From assembly GCF_000504165.1 (NCBI RefSeq), contig NZ_AYSE01000006.1, positions 424,177-488,176 of the forward strand: DNA of 64,000 bases. The letters run 5' to 3'. The stretch is from Bacillus sp. FJAT-14578 (GTDB taxonomy: Bacteria > Bacillota > Bacilli > Bacillales > Bacillaceae_H). The translations under genes were made by a program, and so were the position numbers. Positions 53,150-62,889 of the stretch are shown here, piece after piece. The notes under the pieces were generated by a model. The model had not been told where the DNA came from. It did no database searches and saw nothing but the letters and a program-made list of their open reading frames with translations. The first letter of the stretch is position 1. The number at the start of each line of letters is the position of its first letter.

Positions 53150-53302
53150 ATGGTAAATGAAGACCGTTCAAAAGTAGCCAAACTCTCTGAAGAACATAAG
53201 TCAGCGTATCCCGGAAAAAATCCATCACAAGAACCTGTGCATTTTAAAGATAATACGGGCGACGACGTGGAAATGCCGGTGATGATTGACGACAAGAAAT
53301 AA
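53150..53302 (+). CDS. Small acidic hypothetical protein, 50 aa
   Basis: A 50-residue hydrophilic acidic protein (it opens MVNEDRSKVAKLSEEHK and ends VMIDDKK). AAGGAGGGAG lies directly before the ATG with good spacing. No family recognised. A terminator repeat follows ten bases after the stop. Size and composition fit small proteins made during sporulation, but nothing in the sequence shows that. Confidence 0.7.
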   Translation: MVNEDRSKVAKLSEEHKSAYPGKNPSQEPVHFKDNTGDDVEMPVMIDDKK

Positions 53303-53311
53303 AGATAAACA

Positions 53312-53355
53312 GACCGTCATGAAAATCAATTAATGTAAAGAATTTTCAGACGGTC
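53312..53355 (+). terminator. Terminator repeat, second hairpin only (copy F)
   Basis: Arms GACCGTC...GAAAAT and ATTTTC...GACGGTC around a 15-base loop. Same plan as the second hairpin of copies A, B, D and E, directly after a small plus-strand gene. Confidence 0.65.
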
Positions 53356-53395
53356 CGTTCAGCTAAAACTCTGCTATAAAACCTAAAAAACCTTC

Positions 53396-53938
53396 TCAAT
53401 CAAAGAAAATAGCCATACAAATTTCATCCACGTACTCGCCGTTTAAATAAGCTTGCTCCTTCATAATCCCTTCCTCATGAAAACCCGCTTTTTTATAAAG
53501 TTCATATGCAACGGGATTGGAGGCAAATACCGTTAAGCACAGCTTATGCAATCGTTGTTCGCGGCACCATTCCAGCGTGTATTCCATCAGCTTTTTTCCA
53601 ATTCCCATTCCTTGAGCTTTAGCAATCAGCCATGTGCGGAACAATCCCGTATGGTGTTTCATTTGTAAATCACCGCGCAGTACGCGGGCAATGCCCACCA
53701 CTTCATTATCGACTTCCGCTACAACGTACATATTTTCTTTCTTTTCCACGCACCAGATGAATTTCTTTTCTTCCTCCACTGTGTTTGGCTGTTCCTTTTG
53801 AATATACTGACCGGCCTCAATGATTTCTTGAACGGCTGTAGTAATTTGCTCTGCATCTCGTTCTTCCGCAGGGCGAATGGTCACCATCTTGCCGTTTTTT
53901 GCTTGAAATGTCGTTGTCTGCATCATCATTGTTGTCAT
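53396..53938 (-). CDS. GNAT-family N-acetyltransferase
   Basis: A 180-residue acetyltransferase. The acetyl-CoA loop is in IAKAQGMGIGKKLMEYTLEWCREQ, a glutamine-glycine variant of the R/QxxGxG/A motif. The C-terminal FASNPVAYELYKKAGFHEEG block is typical of RimJ/RimL-like GNATs. Substrate unknown. GGAGTGG lies about ten bases before the ATG. It is a single gene between the small acidic protein and pbuX. Confidence 0.85.
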   Translation of the reverse strand: MTTMMMQTTTFQAKNGKMVTIRPAEERDAEQITTAVQEIIEAGQYIQKEQPNTVEEEKKFIWCVEKKENMYVVAEVDNEVVGIARVLRGDLQMKHHTGLFRTWLIAKAQGMGIGKKLMEYTLEWCREQRLHKLCLTVFASNPVAYELYKKAGFHEEGIMKEQAYLNGEYVDEICMAIFFD

Positions 53939-54059
53939 GTTTCATTCCACTCCATTTCCACTTCGTCCATTATGTATTTAGTGTGGGCGTTCTTTGAAAA
54001 TTTATCCCGCATTGACGGCTCCTAAGGAATCAAGGTCAAACACAGCTATTTCATACAAA

Positions 54060-54094
54060 AAAGAGCATCCAATCCACAAGGATAGATGCTCTTT
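54060..54094 (-). terminator. xpt-pbuX operon terminator
   Basis: Arms AAAGAGCATC and GATGCTCTTT around a loop of about 15 bases, directly after the pbuX stop in the minus direction. Confidence 0.75.
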
Positions 54095-54098
54095 ATAA

Positions 54099-55406
54099 TC
54101 AAGATACTTTATGATCAGCAAGCTTCGTCACATTTGTGACGGCTTCTTTCTTCTTCAGTACATTAAAGACCATATTCAACACAATCGCTGTCATGCTTCC
54201 TGCTACAATCCCACTGCCCGTTAAAATTTGAAGAGTTGGAGGGAATTGAGCGAATGCTTCAGGTACAACCGTTACGCCTAAACCCATACCGACTGAGCAG
54301 GCAATGATCAATAAGTTTTCTTGTGAAGTAAAGTCTACTTTGCTTAACATTTTAATGCCGGAAGCCACAACCATTCCGAACATGGCAACCATGGCACCGC
54401 CCAGTACAGGACTTGGGATGATCGTCGTGATCGCAGCAAGTTTAGGAGCGAATCCAAGAAGCACTAACAAACTTCCTGCTACTACAATGACATTGCGCGT
54501 TCTGATTCCCGATAACTGAACAAGACCTACGTTTTGTGAATAGGTTGTATATGGAAACGCATTAAACAACCCGCCTAAAATAATGGCCAATCCCTCTGCG
54601 CGATACCCATTCTGCAAATCTTTTTCGGTTAATTTCCGTTCACAAATATCACCAAGTGCAAAATAAACGCCCGTTGATTCGACTAAGCTTACAATTGATA
54701 CAAGTAGCATCGTTAAAATCGCTGTTGCATTAAAAGTCGGTACTCCAAAGTAAAACATTTCTGGCATGTGAAACCATGATGCTTCACTCACCGCGGACAG
54801 ATCCACTTTGCCCATGAAGCCGGCCACAATCGTCCCTGCCACTAAGCCTAATAAAATGGCCACTGAACGGATGAAACCATTGAAAAAACGATACAATAAA
54901 AGAATAAATGCTAACACGCCAAACGCCAGCGCAATATTGCTAAGATTACCGAAATCCTTGCTGCCTTGACCGCCGGCCATATCATTCATCGCTACTGGAA
55001 TCAGCGTAATTCCGATGACTGTTACAACCGAACCTGTTACTACAGGAGGAAAGAATTTTACCAGTTTACCAAAATACTTCGCTATTAAAACGACAATCAC
55101 ACCCGATGCAATAATAGCTCCGTATATAGCTGAAACACCGTAGGACGAACCGATGGCAATCATAGGTCCTACCGCTGTAAACGTACAGCCCAATACGACA
55201 GGCAAACCAATTCCAAAGAAGCGATTTTTTGCCACTTGTAATAATGTAGCCACGCCGCACATCAGTAAATCAATTGCCACTAAATAAGTAAGTTGTTCTG
55301 ACGTTAATCCTAGCGCTCCCCCGACAATTAGCGGCACGATAATGGCACCGCCGTACATCGCTAAAACGTGTTGGAATCCTAATGAAAACACTTTTCCTTT
55401 GTTCAT
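54099..55406 (-). CDS. pbuX: Xanthine permease
   Basis: A 435-residue nucleobase:cation symporter (NCS2 family) with about fourteen helices. It opens FSLGFQHVLAMYGGAIIVPLIVGGAL, and FNAFPYTTYSQNVGLVQLSGI with the preceding helix holds substrate-contacting residues. In B. subtilis PbuX imports xanthine. The ATG is three bases after the xpt stop, with GGGAGG in the end of xpt, so it is one operon under the guanine riboswitch. Uracil or uric acid preference is excluded mainly by context. Confidence 0.95.
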   Translation of the reverse strand: MNKGKVFSLGFQHVLAMYGGAIIVPLIVGGALGLTSEQLTYLVAIDLLMCGVATLLQVAKNRFFGIGLPVVLGCTFTAVGPMIAIGSSYGVSAIYGAIIASGVIVVLIAKYFGKLVKFFPPVVTGSVVTVIGITLIPVAMNDMAGGQGSKDFGNLSNIALAFGVLAFILLLYRFFNGFIRSVAILLGLVAGTIVAGFMGKVDLSAVSEASWFHMPEMFYFGVPTFNATAILTMLLVSIVSLVESTGVYFALGDICERKLTEKDLQNGYRAEGLAIILGGLFNAFPYTTYSQNVGLVQLSGIRTRNVIVVAGSLLVLLGFAPKLAAITTIIPSPVLGGAMVAMFGMVVASGIKMLSKVDFTSQENLLIIACSVGMGLGVTVVPEAFAQFPPTLQILTGSGIVAGSMTAIVLNMVFNVLKKKEAVTNVTKLADHKVS

Positions 55407-55408
55407 GG

Positions 55409-56029
<621 letters not shown>

Positions 56030-56142
56030 CTATTTCAGCTTGATTGGCCCTGTTACAAAGAAATCATCCAGCACTAAATCTACAGAAACGGCCTTCCGGT
56101 TCTTATACAATCAAGAAAAGAATTTTCTGTTTTCTTAATAGC

Positions 56143-56200
56143 CAAAAAAGCCCAAAAACATTACTGCACCCGATATGAGTGGAGCAATGTCTTTGGGCTT
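56143..56200 (-). terminator. Guanine-riboswitch terminator
   Basis: On the minus strand AAGCCCAAAGACATTGC pairs with GCAGTAATGTTTTTGGGCTT around a loop and ends in a T tract, about 65 bases after the aptamer. This is the regulated terminator. Confidence 0.85.
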
Positions 56201-56263
56201 ATTCGATAAACACAAAGAAAAGAACGAAAAAGACAAAAAGAGTCTTCACGATTCTTCACCGCT

Positions 56264-56334
56264 CACTCATAGTCGAACCGTTTACGGCAGTTCGGTAGAA
56301 ACTCTCGGGCCATATTCCCGCAATTATATGAGTG
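56264..56334 (-). ncRNA. Guanine riboswitch aptamer
   Basis: The 71-base purine aptamer: P1 CACTCATA/TATGAGTG, J1/2 ATAATTG, AATATGG and the GTTTCTACC loop segments, and CCGTAAA before GACTATGAG. The specificity base in GACTATG is C, so it should bind guanine (or hypoxanthine), not adenine. Ligand binding favours the downstream terminator and shuts xpt-pbuX off. Confidence 0.97.
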
Positions 56335-56353
56335 CGTTTATTAAGTTAATTGA

Positions 56354-56440
56354 ATTATAGCAGGAAAAAGGGAGAATGAAAAGAGAAAATTACGATTAAC
56401 CCGAACATTCACCTTAAAAAAAATCAAAATATTCGATTTT
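56354..56440 (-). promoter_or_regulatory. xpt promoter with two PurBox-like sites
   Basis: The -10 TATAAT (56354-56359 on the minus strand) stands 20 bases before the aptamer; the -35 is weak. Upstream, TAACCCGAACATT (56397-56409) and its inverted partner AAAATCGAATATT (56428-56440) resemble the two divergent PurR boxes (AWWWCCGAACWWT) spaced about 18 bases, each with a couple of mismatches. This suggests control by PurR as well as the riboswitch. Confidence 0.5.
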
Positions 56441-56564
56441 TACTCTTTCTCATTCCAAAATTAGCTTTTTTCGCGTCTAACTCTATCTTATTATCAATTG
56501 CCTTTTTTATTATACACAAATAAGTGTATCGCTTCACAAAAACTTCATATTTCCCATTATTTTC

Positions 56565-56580
56565 TGTGACAAAAATCACT
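56565..56580 (+). promoter_or_regulatory. FNR-like site upstream of the ba3 oxidase operon
   Basis: TGTGA-CAAAAA-TCACT fits the TGTGA-N6-TCACA consensus with one mismatch. The TATATT at 56605-56610 would place its centre about 42-45 bases before transcription start, the classical activator position. The rest of the 56360-56660 gap holds no gene. Confidence 0.5.
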
Positions 56581-56669
56581 GATGAGGCTTATTAATCACT
56601 TTAATATATTGCTTAAGTAACAGATGCGAAAAACATCTTTATATTCCTTAAGTGGAAAGGAGCGGGATT

Positions 56670-56816
56670 ATGGCACAACCGACTATCCAAACAAAAAAAA
56701 CAAAGGTCGAATCGAAAACATCTTTGAAAGGAACGCTTGCTTCTGTTTTTCTTCTCGGATTTTTCCTCATCGCTACATGGATCATCGTTTATTCTGTCTT
56801 TTTAATCCGTTCATAA
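56670..56816 (+). CDS. Cytochrome c oxidase subunit IIa, ba3 type
   Basis: A 48-residue peptide with a basic, charged N-terminus (MAQPTIQTKKTKVESK) and one membrane helix (SVFLLGFFLIATWIIVYSVF). This size, topology and position before the small subunit II gene fit the single-helix subunit IIa of b(o/a)3-type oxidases. AAAGGAG precedes the ATG. The stop is 22 bases before subunit II. Too short for most automatic gene finders. Confidence 0.85.
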   Translation: MAQPTIQTKKTKVESKTSLKGTLASVFLLGFFLIATWIIVYSVFLIRS

Positions 56817-56838
56817 GCCCGGAAAGGAGAACCATGCT

Positions 56839-57309
56839 ATGCACTTACACAAGTACGAAAAAATTTGGCTCACTTTCGGTGTTGCCACTCTCATTATCTT
56901 TTTGTCTATTCTCGGCGTAAGCGCTTCACATATGGGACATGAGCCGCCAAGTTCCTTAACGCATATCGACCCGGAAAAAGTCGATCAAACAGCACCGTTT
57001 AACAACCCGGGTGTCAAAAAAATCGGGGAAAACCAATATGAAGTCGTGATTGTCGCATCTGCTTTTTCTTATACGCCCAATCAAATTGAAGTCCCCAAAG
57101 GAGCGGAAGTGACCTTTAAAGTCGCAACAAAAGACGTGATTCACGGATTCGAAGTAGCGGGAACAAACACGAATATGATGATTGAACCTGGCTATGTGAG
57201 CGAATTTCAACAAACATTTGATCAAACGGGCGAATTCGTCGTCCTATGTAATGAATATTGCGGAATTGGTCATCATATGATGTCCGCACGTGTAAAGGTG
57301 GTTGAGTAA
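56839..57309 (+). CDS. cbaB: Cytochrome c oxidase subunit II, ba3 type
   Basis: A 156-residue single-helix membrane protein (TM about residues 9-28) with a C-terminal cupredoxin domain carrying CuA. The CuA ligands are in VVLCNEYCGIGHHMMSARV, with the earlier His in TKDVIHGFEVAG. This short form with one helix is typical of ba3-type oxidases. The CuA domain faces outside and accepts electrons from cytochrome c. GGAGAACC lies before the ATG; the next gene starts three bases after its stop. Confidence 0.93.
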   Translation: MHLHKYEKIWLTFGVATLIIFLSILGVSASHMGHEPPSSLTHIDPEKVDQTAPFNNPGVKKIGENQYEVVIVASAFSYTPNQIEVPKGAEVTFKVATKDVIHGFEVAGTNTNMMIEPGYVSEFQQTFDQTGEFVVLCNEYCGIGHHMMSARVKVVE

Positions 57310-57311
57310 TC

Positions 57312-58958
57312 ATGACTGGTGTGCAAATAGTGGATAAGCGGGATGCCAAACTGGCGATGGCCCATCTTTATGTGGCTTTTATCGCTCTTGCATTAGGCGG
57401 TTTCGCGGGGCTGCTGCAAGTATTAGTGAGATCAGGAAAATTTGAGTTGCCGGCACCCATTACGTATTATCAAGTATTAACGGTTCATGGCGTTTTACTG
57501 GGGTTGGTCTTAACAACATTTTTTATTATCGGATTCCAATTTGCAGCCATGAGTAAAACGTCCGGAACCTTTTCAGCTGGCGCGCGCCGCACCGGATGGA
57601 TTGGCTTTTGGCTCATGACGGTTGGTACAGCGATTACCGCATTAATGATTTTATTGAACAAAGCGTCTGTCCTTTATACATTTTATGCTCCCTTACAAGC
57701 TCATGCCGCCTTTTATATTGGCTTGACGCTTGTCGTAGTAGGAAGCTGGATCAGCGGTTTTTCTATGTTTGCTTCTTATAGACGATGGAAAAAAGAAAAT
57801 CCCGGAAAAGCCGGCCCGCTTCTCAGTTTCATGTCTGTCGTCAACATGATTTTATGGTTAGTCGCCACTTTAGGTGTTGCCGCTACAGTATTATTCCAGC
57901 TCATTCCCTGGTCCCTCGGAATGGTCGATACGGTGAACGTTCTTGTTTCGCGTACTTTATTCTGGTATTTCGGCCACCCTCTTGTGTATTTCTGGTTACT
58001 GCCTGCTTACATGGCCTGGTATGTCATCATTCCAAAAGTCATTGGCGGCAAAATTTTCTCAGACAGTCTCGCTCGTATGTCTTTTATTCTCTTTTTATTA
58101 TTTTCGATCCCAGTGGGATTCCACCATCAATTAACAGAGCCGGGGATTCCCGCTTCATGGAAATTCCTTCAAGTCGTCTTAACGTTCGCGGTTGTCATCC
58201 CATCTTTAATGACAGCTTTCTCCCTTTTCGCTTCTTTTGAACTTTACGGCCGTTCACAAGGGGCAACAGGGTTGTTCGGATGGTGCAAAAAACTTCCATG
58301 GGGAGATGCTAGATTTTTCGCACCGTTCGTCGGAATGCTATCGTTCATTCCTGCGGGTGCCGGCGGGCTTGTTAACGCAAGCCATCAGCTGAACCAAGTC
58401 GTCCATAACACGATATGGGTTACTGGACACTTCCATTTAACATTGGCGACAGCGGTCGTCCTTACATTCTTTGGGATTTCCTATTGGCTGATTCCTCATT
58501 TAACGGGACGCATGTTTACAAAGCAAATGAACCGGCTTGCCATTGTTCAAACAATCGTATGGGCTGTAGGTATGTTATTCATGTCGGGTGCCATGCATGC
58601 CGCAGGACTGCTTGGAGCGCCGCGCCGTTCCTCTTTCTCGACTTACGGAGATGCACCGCAGGCCCTTGAATGGATTCCATATCAATACGCTCAAGCCATT
58701 GGTGGAACAATCTTATTCATTGGTATCATTTTAATTTTAATCATCATTACCAATCTTGCTTTCTTTGCACCAAAAGGCCAAACAGAATTCCCGGTTGGGG
58801 AAGCACATGAAAACAGCGAAAAAACACCATTATTCTTTGAAAACTGGAAACTATGGATTGGCATCACTGTCGCCCTTATTTTAATCGCCTATACCATTCC
58901 ATTTACCGACATGATCCAAAACGCCCCTCCAGGTTCAAAAGGGTTCAAGCTCTGGTAA
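57312..58958 (+). CDS. cbaA: Cytochrome c oxidase subunit I, b(o/a)3 type
   Basis: A 548-residue haem-copper oxidase catalytic subunit with about thirteen helices. Haem and CuB ligands include the His of LTVHGVLLGLVL, GHPLVYFWLLPAYMAWY (His cross-linked to Tyr), FHHQ and TGHFHLTLATAVV. It belongs to the B family, which pumps protons with lower stoichiometry but works at low oxygen and often in thermophiles. TGAGTAATC lies before the ATG. No haem A or assembly genes are nearby, so they must lie elsewhere. Confidence 0.95.
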   Translation: MTGVQIVDKRDAKLAMAHLYVAFIALALGGFAGLLQVLVRSGKFELPAPITYYQVLTVHGVLLGLVLTTFFIIGFQFAAMSKTSGTFSAGARRTGWIGFWLMTVGTAITALMILLNKASVLYTFYAPLQAHAAFYIGLTLVVVGSWISGFSMFASYRRWKKENPGKAGPLLSFMSVVNMILWLVATLGVAATVLFQLIPWSLGMVDTVNVLVSRTLFWYFGHPLVYFWLLPAYMAWYVIIPKVIGGKIFSDSLARMSFILFLLFSIPVGFHHQLTEPGIPASWKFLQVVLTFAVVIPSLMTAFSLFASFELYGRSQGATGLFGWCKKLPWGDARFFAPFVGMLSFIPAGAGGLVNASHQLNQVVHNTIWVTGHFHLTLATAVVLTFFGISYWLIPHLTGRMFTKQMNRLAIVQTIVWAVGMLFMSGAMHAAGLLGAPRRSSFSTYGDAPQALEWIPYQYAQAIGGTILFIGIILILIIITNLAFFAPKGQTEFPVGEAHENSEKTPLFFENWKLWIGITVALILIAYTIPFTDMIQNAPPGSKGFKLW

Positions 58959-58961
58959 ATC

Positions 58962-58992
58962 AAAAAGTCTCCCATGTTTTGGGAGACTTTTT
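58962..58992 (+). terminator. ba3 oxidase operon terminator
   Basis: Arms AAAAAGTCTCCCA and TGGGAGACTTTTT-like, four-base loop, three bases after the cbaA stop. Confidence 0.85.
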
Positions 58993-59126
58993 AGCTTTAA
59001 ATCTGCATTGATTCTTTAATATGACATTTCGCTTTTTATACTATTCATGGTCTTTTTGTTCTTTCATCTTGAATAACCCATAAACGAAATCATTGGACAT
59101 GGATGGTTTTATCCATGCTCGATGAT

Positions 59127-60656
59127 TTATGTGGATTGAATCTGATAAATGCGGCGATATTTCTCTTCCAGGTAATCGATTAAATATTGTGCATTCAATC
59201 CTTCTCCCGTTACATCTTGAAGGATTTCCAGCGGCTGCTTTGTCTTACCGTATTGATGGATATGGTAGGTGAGCCATTGACGGATTTCATCCACTTTTCC
59301 CTGTTCAATTAGTTGATCGAAGTCAGGAAGGTCCTTTAAAATGGCCTGTTTCAATTGCGCTGCGTACATGTAGCCGAGCGCATAAGAAGGAAAGTAACCG
59401 AAATCTCCGCCCGACCAATGGACATCCTGTAATACCCCTTCGGCATCACTTTCAGGACGAATCCCTAAATATTCTTCGTATTTATCATTCCAAATTTGTG
59501 GTAAGTCTTTGACTTCCATCTCTCCGTTAATAAGACCCTTTTCAATTTCATAACGAATCATGATATGGAGAGGATAGGTGAGTTCATCTGCTTCAATACG
59601 GATGAGAGAAGGTTTGGACTCATTAACCGCCCGATAAAAATCATCCAATGACACATTATCAAACTGACCCGGAGTATATTGTTTTAACACATCGTAATTA
59701 CGTTTCCAGAATGAATAGTTTTTACCGATGAACTTTTCAAAAAATAACGACTGGGATTCATGGATTCCCATGGATGTCCCATCACACAAGTTCGTGCCGA
59801 TTAACGCTTTTGAAATGTTCTGTTCGTAAAGCGCATGACCGCATTCATGAATCGTTCCAAAAATGGCGGTACGGAAATCGTTCTCGTCATATTTCGTTGT
59901 AATCCGAACATCTCCAGGATTCAGCCCCGTCGCAAACGGATGCACCGTTTCATCAAGGCGCCCCGCTTGAAAGTCATATCCAAGCTCCTTTAAAATAGCG
60001 CGGCTGAACTCTCGCTGCTGTTCTTTCGGAAAAGAGCGGTATAAAAAGGAGATATCCGGTTTATTCGGTGAATTGGCGATTTGTTGGACAAGCGGGACGA
60101 TACGCTCACGCAGTTGTTCAAACACACGATCAATTACTTCAACTGTCACACCCGGCTCGTACATATCCAAAAGGGTATTGTATTTGTTCCCTTCATATCC
60201 CCAATACTCTACAAACTTCTTTTTATATTCCACAATTTGTTCTAAATATGGCTGGAACATCGCAAAATCAGATCGTTCTTTTGCTTCTTCCCAGGCTGAT
60301 TCCGATTTTGATGATAAAATTATGTACTCTTTATATTCTGCGGCAGGAATTTTTTTATTGCGGTCATATTCTTTTTGGCATTCGGCCAACATTTTCTTTG
60401 TCAATTCCGACGTATGCCCCTTGGCTTCTTCTGTATTCAACTCCGTAAGGAAGGCTGCCATTTCTTCTGACGTGGACATATTGAAAACTTCCGATGAAAG
60501 CATTCCAATGACTTCTGAGCGTTGCTCCACTCCTTTTTTCGGGGCACCTGTACGCAAATCCCAAAACATCACACCGATAGCTTCATTATAAGCCGTCATT
60601 TTTTTGACATAATCCATAAATTGTTTTTCTGCTAAAAGTACGGTTTCTTTCGTCAA
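59127..60656 (-). CDS. ypwA: M32 metallocarboxypeptidase
   Basis: A 509-residue zinc carboxypeptidase of the Taq/YpwA family. The HEXXH zinc motif is in FGTIHECGHALYEQN, with the distal Glu in GIHESQSLFFEKF. Other M32 blocks are DVRITTKYDENDFRTAIF, RIEADELTYPLHI and GYFPSYALGYMYAAQL. It removes C-terminal residues from unfolded or small peptides in the cytoplasm. The TTG at 60656 is chosen for the GGGGGA site; a TTG six codons upstream is the other choice. Confidence 0.93.
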   Translation of the reverse strand: MTKETVLLAEKQFMDYVKKMTAYNEAIGVMFWDLRTGAPKKGVEQRSEVIGMLSSEVFNMSTSEEMAAFLTELNTEEAKGHTSELTKKMLAECQKEYDRNKKIPAAEYKEYIILSSKSESAWEEAKERSDFAMFQPYLEQIVEYKKKFVEYWGYEGNKYNTLLDMYEPGVTVEVIDRVFEQLRERIVPLVQQIANSPNKPDISFLYRSFPKEQQREFSRAILKELGYDFQAGRLDETVHPFATGLNPGDVRITTKYDENDFRTAIFGTIHECGHALYEQNISKALIGTNLCDGTSMGIHESQSLFFEKFIGKNYSFWKRNYDVLKQYTPGQFDNVSLDDFYRAVNESKPSLIRIEADELTYPLHIMIRYEIEKGLINGEMEVKDLPQIWNDKYEEYLGIRPESDAEGVLQDVHWSGGDFGYFPSYALGYMYAAQLKQAILKDLPDFDQLIEQGKVDEIRQWLTYHIHQYGKTKQPLEILQDVTGEGLNAQYLIDYLEEKYRRIYQIQST

Positions 60657-60715
60657 TTTACTTCCCCCTATCAAAAAGTTTTCTAGATAATTTTACCATA
60701 CCTTTCATTTAAACT

Positions 60716-60745
60716 AAAAGAAAACCGCTGCACATAGGCAGCGGT
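60716..60745 (-). terminator. ypvA terminator
   Basis: Arms ACCGCTGC and GCAGCGGT with a six-base loop, followed on the minus strand by TTTTCTTTTAG, 15 bases after the helicase stop. Confidence 0.75.
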
Positions 60746-60760
60746 CGGTACTTATAGTGT

Positions 60761-62695
60761 TTATATCACTTCTGGCGTCGTCGGCAAGTTAGAGGTGATG
60801 ATATTCAATACTTCTTCCTCAATATTAGAAGGAACAAAAATGGTCACATACCCTTTATCGTTATGAGAACGAACTAGACGCCCCACACCTTGCTTCAAGC
60901 GAAGCAGCATATACGGCATCTCTGCATCCCAGAACGGATCGGCCACTTGGTTTCGCTTCGCTTGGAATACCGGATCATTCGGCGGATACGGAAGCGACCA
61001 TATGATGACATTAGAAAGAGACGGTCCCGGGATATCCAGCCCCTCCCATAAATGAACGGCGCAAAGAATCGTTTCTTCTTCCTGCTGGAATCGCGATACA
61101 AGCTCACTGATTTCTTGGTCACCCTCAAACAAGAATGTGTATTGATTCTCATGAGCAACCGCAGTTTTAAACTGCATTAATTCCTCTTTACTATTAAATA
61201 GCAAAAGAGCACGTCCATTTGTTTTCTCGATCATATTCATGCTCATTTCAAACTTGTCGGCAAATGACATTTCATCATGGGCCACTCGCTTGATTGTTAA
61301 ATTCATCTGTTCTTCGTAGTCAAACGGTGACTCGACAGAAAAAGAGAGGTAGTCAGAGATTCCTAAACTATACGCCAAATAGTCAAAGGATTGATTGTCC
61401 GACAGCGTAGCAGACGTGAATAAATAAGGAATTTTTTTAGAGAACACTTTCTCTTTCAGGATGTCTTTCACCGCTTGCGGCATCACAACAAGCGTTAACT
61501 CCCCTTCATGCTCTTCAGCCCAGTAAATAGCATTTTCATTCTCTAAAAAGAGATGAATCGAATAATCGATTTGATCCAAATATTCGTCTACAATTTTCAA
61601 CGCGTAGTCTTCAATCGTATATGTTTCACTTTCAAATACCATTTCATTCCCTATTTGTTCCAATAAAGCAAGCAAATGTCCAGCCGCATCGGAAAGATCT
61701 TTATTTAATGTAATTTCTTTACGATTGGAACCTGGAATAGTTTTCGCTGAAGCATTTAACACGTCAAAAAACTTACCGTACACTTCGATAGCGCGCTCCA
61801 CCTTGAACGCAAACTCTTCCCTCACATCATTTTCGAGCAAACGTGTCAACAAGTTTTCCAATGTTCGCTCCTGCACGCGATACGTTAACGCTTTTTGAGC
61901 CGCAAATTCCAATAGATGCCCTTCGTCAAACACGACCGCACAGCTTTCAGGAAGCAATGGCAATTGACCTTCCCGCTTGCGAGCCTCATATGTCCATACA
62001 TGTTCCATATAAAAATCATGCGAACAAATGATTAAATCAGCCGATTTACGATAATGATCGCGTGACAGCGTTAAACCGCAGCGATGACGCTGGTCACATG
62101 AAGAACAATCCTGGAATGAATCCCAGTTTACTTGTCTCCACTCGTCATCCGCTAAATGAGGATATTCTTTACGGTCACCATAATGATAAAACGCCTGCAT
62201 CGCCCCATGCTCGTGCACAAACGGCGGAAGCGAATCATAGATTTCTTCGATGTTGTTGCTATCCGTGCGCATCGTGACATCGTCCAGTTTCTTTAAGCAA
62301 AGATATTGTTCTTGGGATTTAGCCAGGCGAACATCAATATTCAACCCTAAAATAGTAGAAAGTTTAACAATGTCCCCTTCTTTTTTTACAAGCTGTTCAA
62401 TTAACGTCTCATCCGCACAGGCAATAATGGCCGGCTTACCTGTATAACGGGCATAGCAAAGAGCGTACAGCAAGTATACAAGGGTTTTTCCCGTTCCAAC
62501 CCCTGCTTCCGCAAACATAATCTTTTTCTCTTTAAACGCACGCTCGACTTGGAACGCCATGAAAATTTGTTCATCCCGAAGCTCTAAACCTGCATCGGGC
62601 AGCAAATCATAAAATACATCGCCGATCCATTCATTTAATTTATCAAAAAAATTTTCTTTTGGTTCAAGTGCAAAAGGTAACCGTTCTCTAATCAT
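60761..62695 (-). CDS. ypvA: DinG/XPD-family DNA helicase YpvA
   Basis: A 644-residue superfamily 2 helicase. Walker A is FAEAGVGTGKTLVYLL, the DEAH-type box is VVFDEGHLLEFA, and the helicase motif VI region is LRLKQGVGRLVRSHND. Between motifs I and II there are four Cys residues: one in EQYLCLKKLD and three in FQDCSSCDQRHRCGL, which could hold the Fe-S cluster typical of XPD/DinG. The ATG at 62695 has AAGGAG nine bases before it; an upstream extension of 21 codons is less supported. It lies 15 bases from its terminator. Confidence 0.93.
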   Translation of the reverse strand: MIRERLPFALEPKENFFDKLNEWIGDVFYDLLPDAGLELRDEQIFMAFQVERAFKEKKIMFAEAGVGTGKTLVYLLYALCYARYTGKPAIIACADETLIEQLVKKEGDIVKLSTILGLNIDVRLAKSQEQYLCLKKLDDVTMRTDSNNIEEIYDSLPPFVHEHGAMQAFYHYGDRKEYPHLADDEWRQVNWDSFQDCSSCDQRHRCGLTLSRDHYRKSADLIICSHDFYMEHVWTYEARKREGQLPLLPESCAVVFDEGHLLEFAAQKALTYRVQERTLENLLTRLLENDVREEFAFKVERAIEVYGKFFDVLNASAKTIPGSNRKEITLNKDLSDAAGHLLALLEQIGNEMVFESETYTIEDYALKIVDEYLDQIDYSIHLFLENENAIYWAEEHEGELTLVVMPQAVKDILKEKVFSKKIPYLFTSATLSDNQSFDYLAYSLGISDYLSFSVESPFDYEEQMNLTIKRVAHDEMSFADKFEMSMNMIEKTNGRALLLFNSKEELMQFKTAVAHENQYTFLFEGDQEISELVSRFQQEEETILCAVHLWEGLDIPGPSLSNVIIWSLPYPPNDPVFQAKRNQVADPFWDAEMPYMLLRLKQGVGRLVRSHNDKGYVTIFVPSNIEEEVLNIITSNLPTTPEVI

Positions 62696-62889
62696 GTAAG
62701 GATACTCCTTCATTAAAGTCGAATTAAACAAAACATAATTATCCATCATTACGCACAAATTGTCAATATTCCCACTTAACCGCCGACTATATTATAAGAT
62801 AGGCGATTTGTTTAAGCAAAAAAGCGTTAAGGACGTATGTGCCTTCACAATAAGAAAAAACTAATGAATGACAGAAAGGAGAGATGAAA

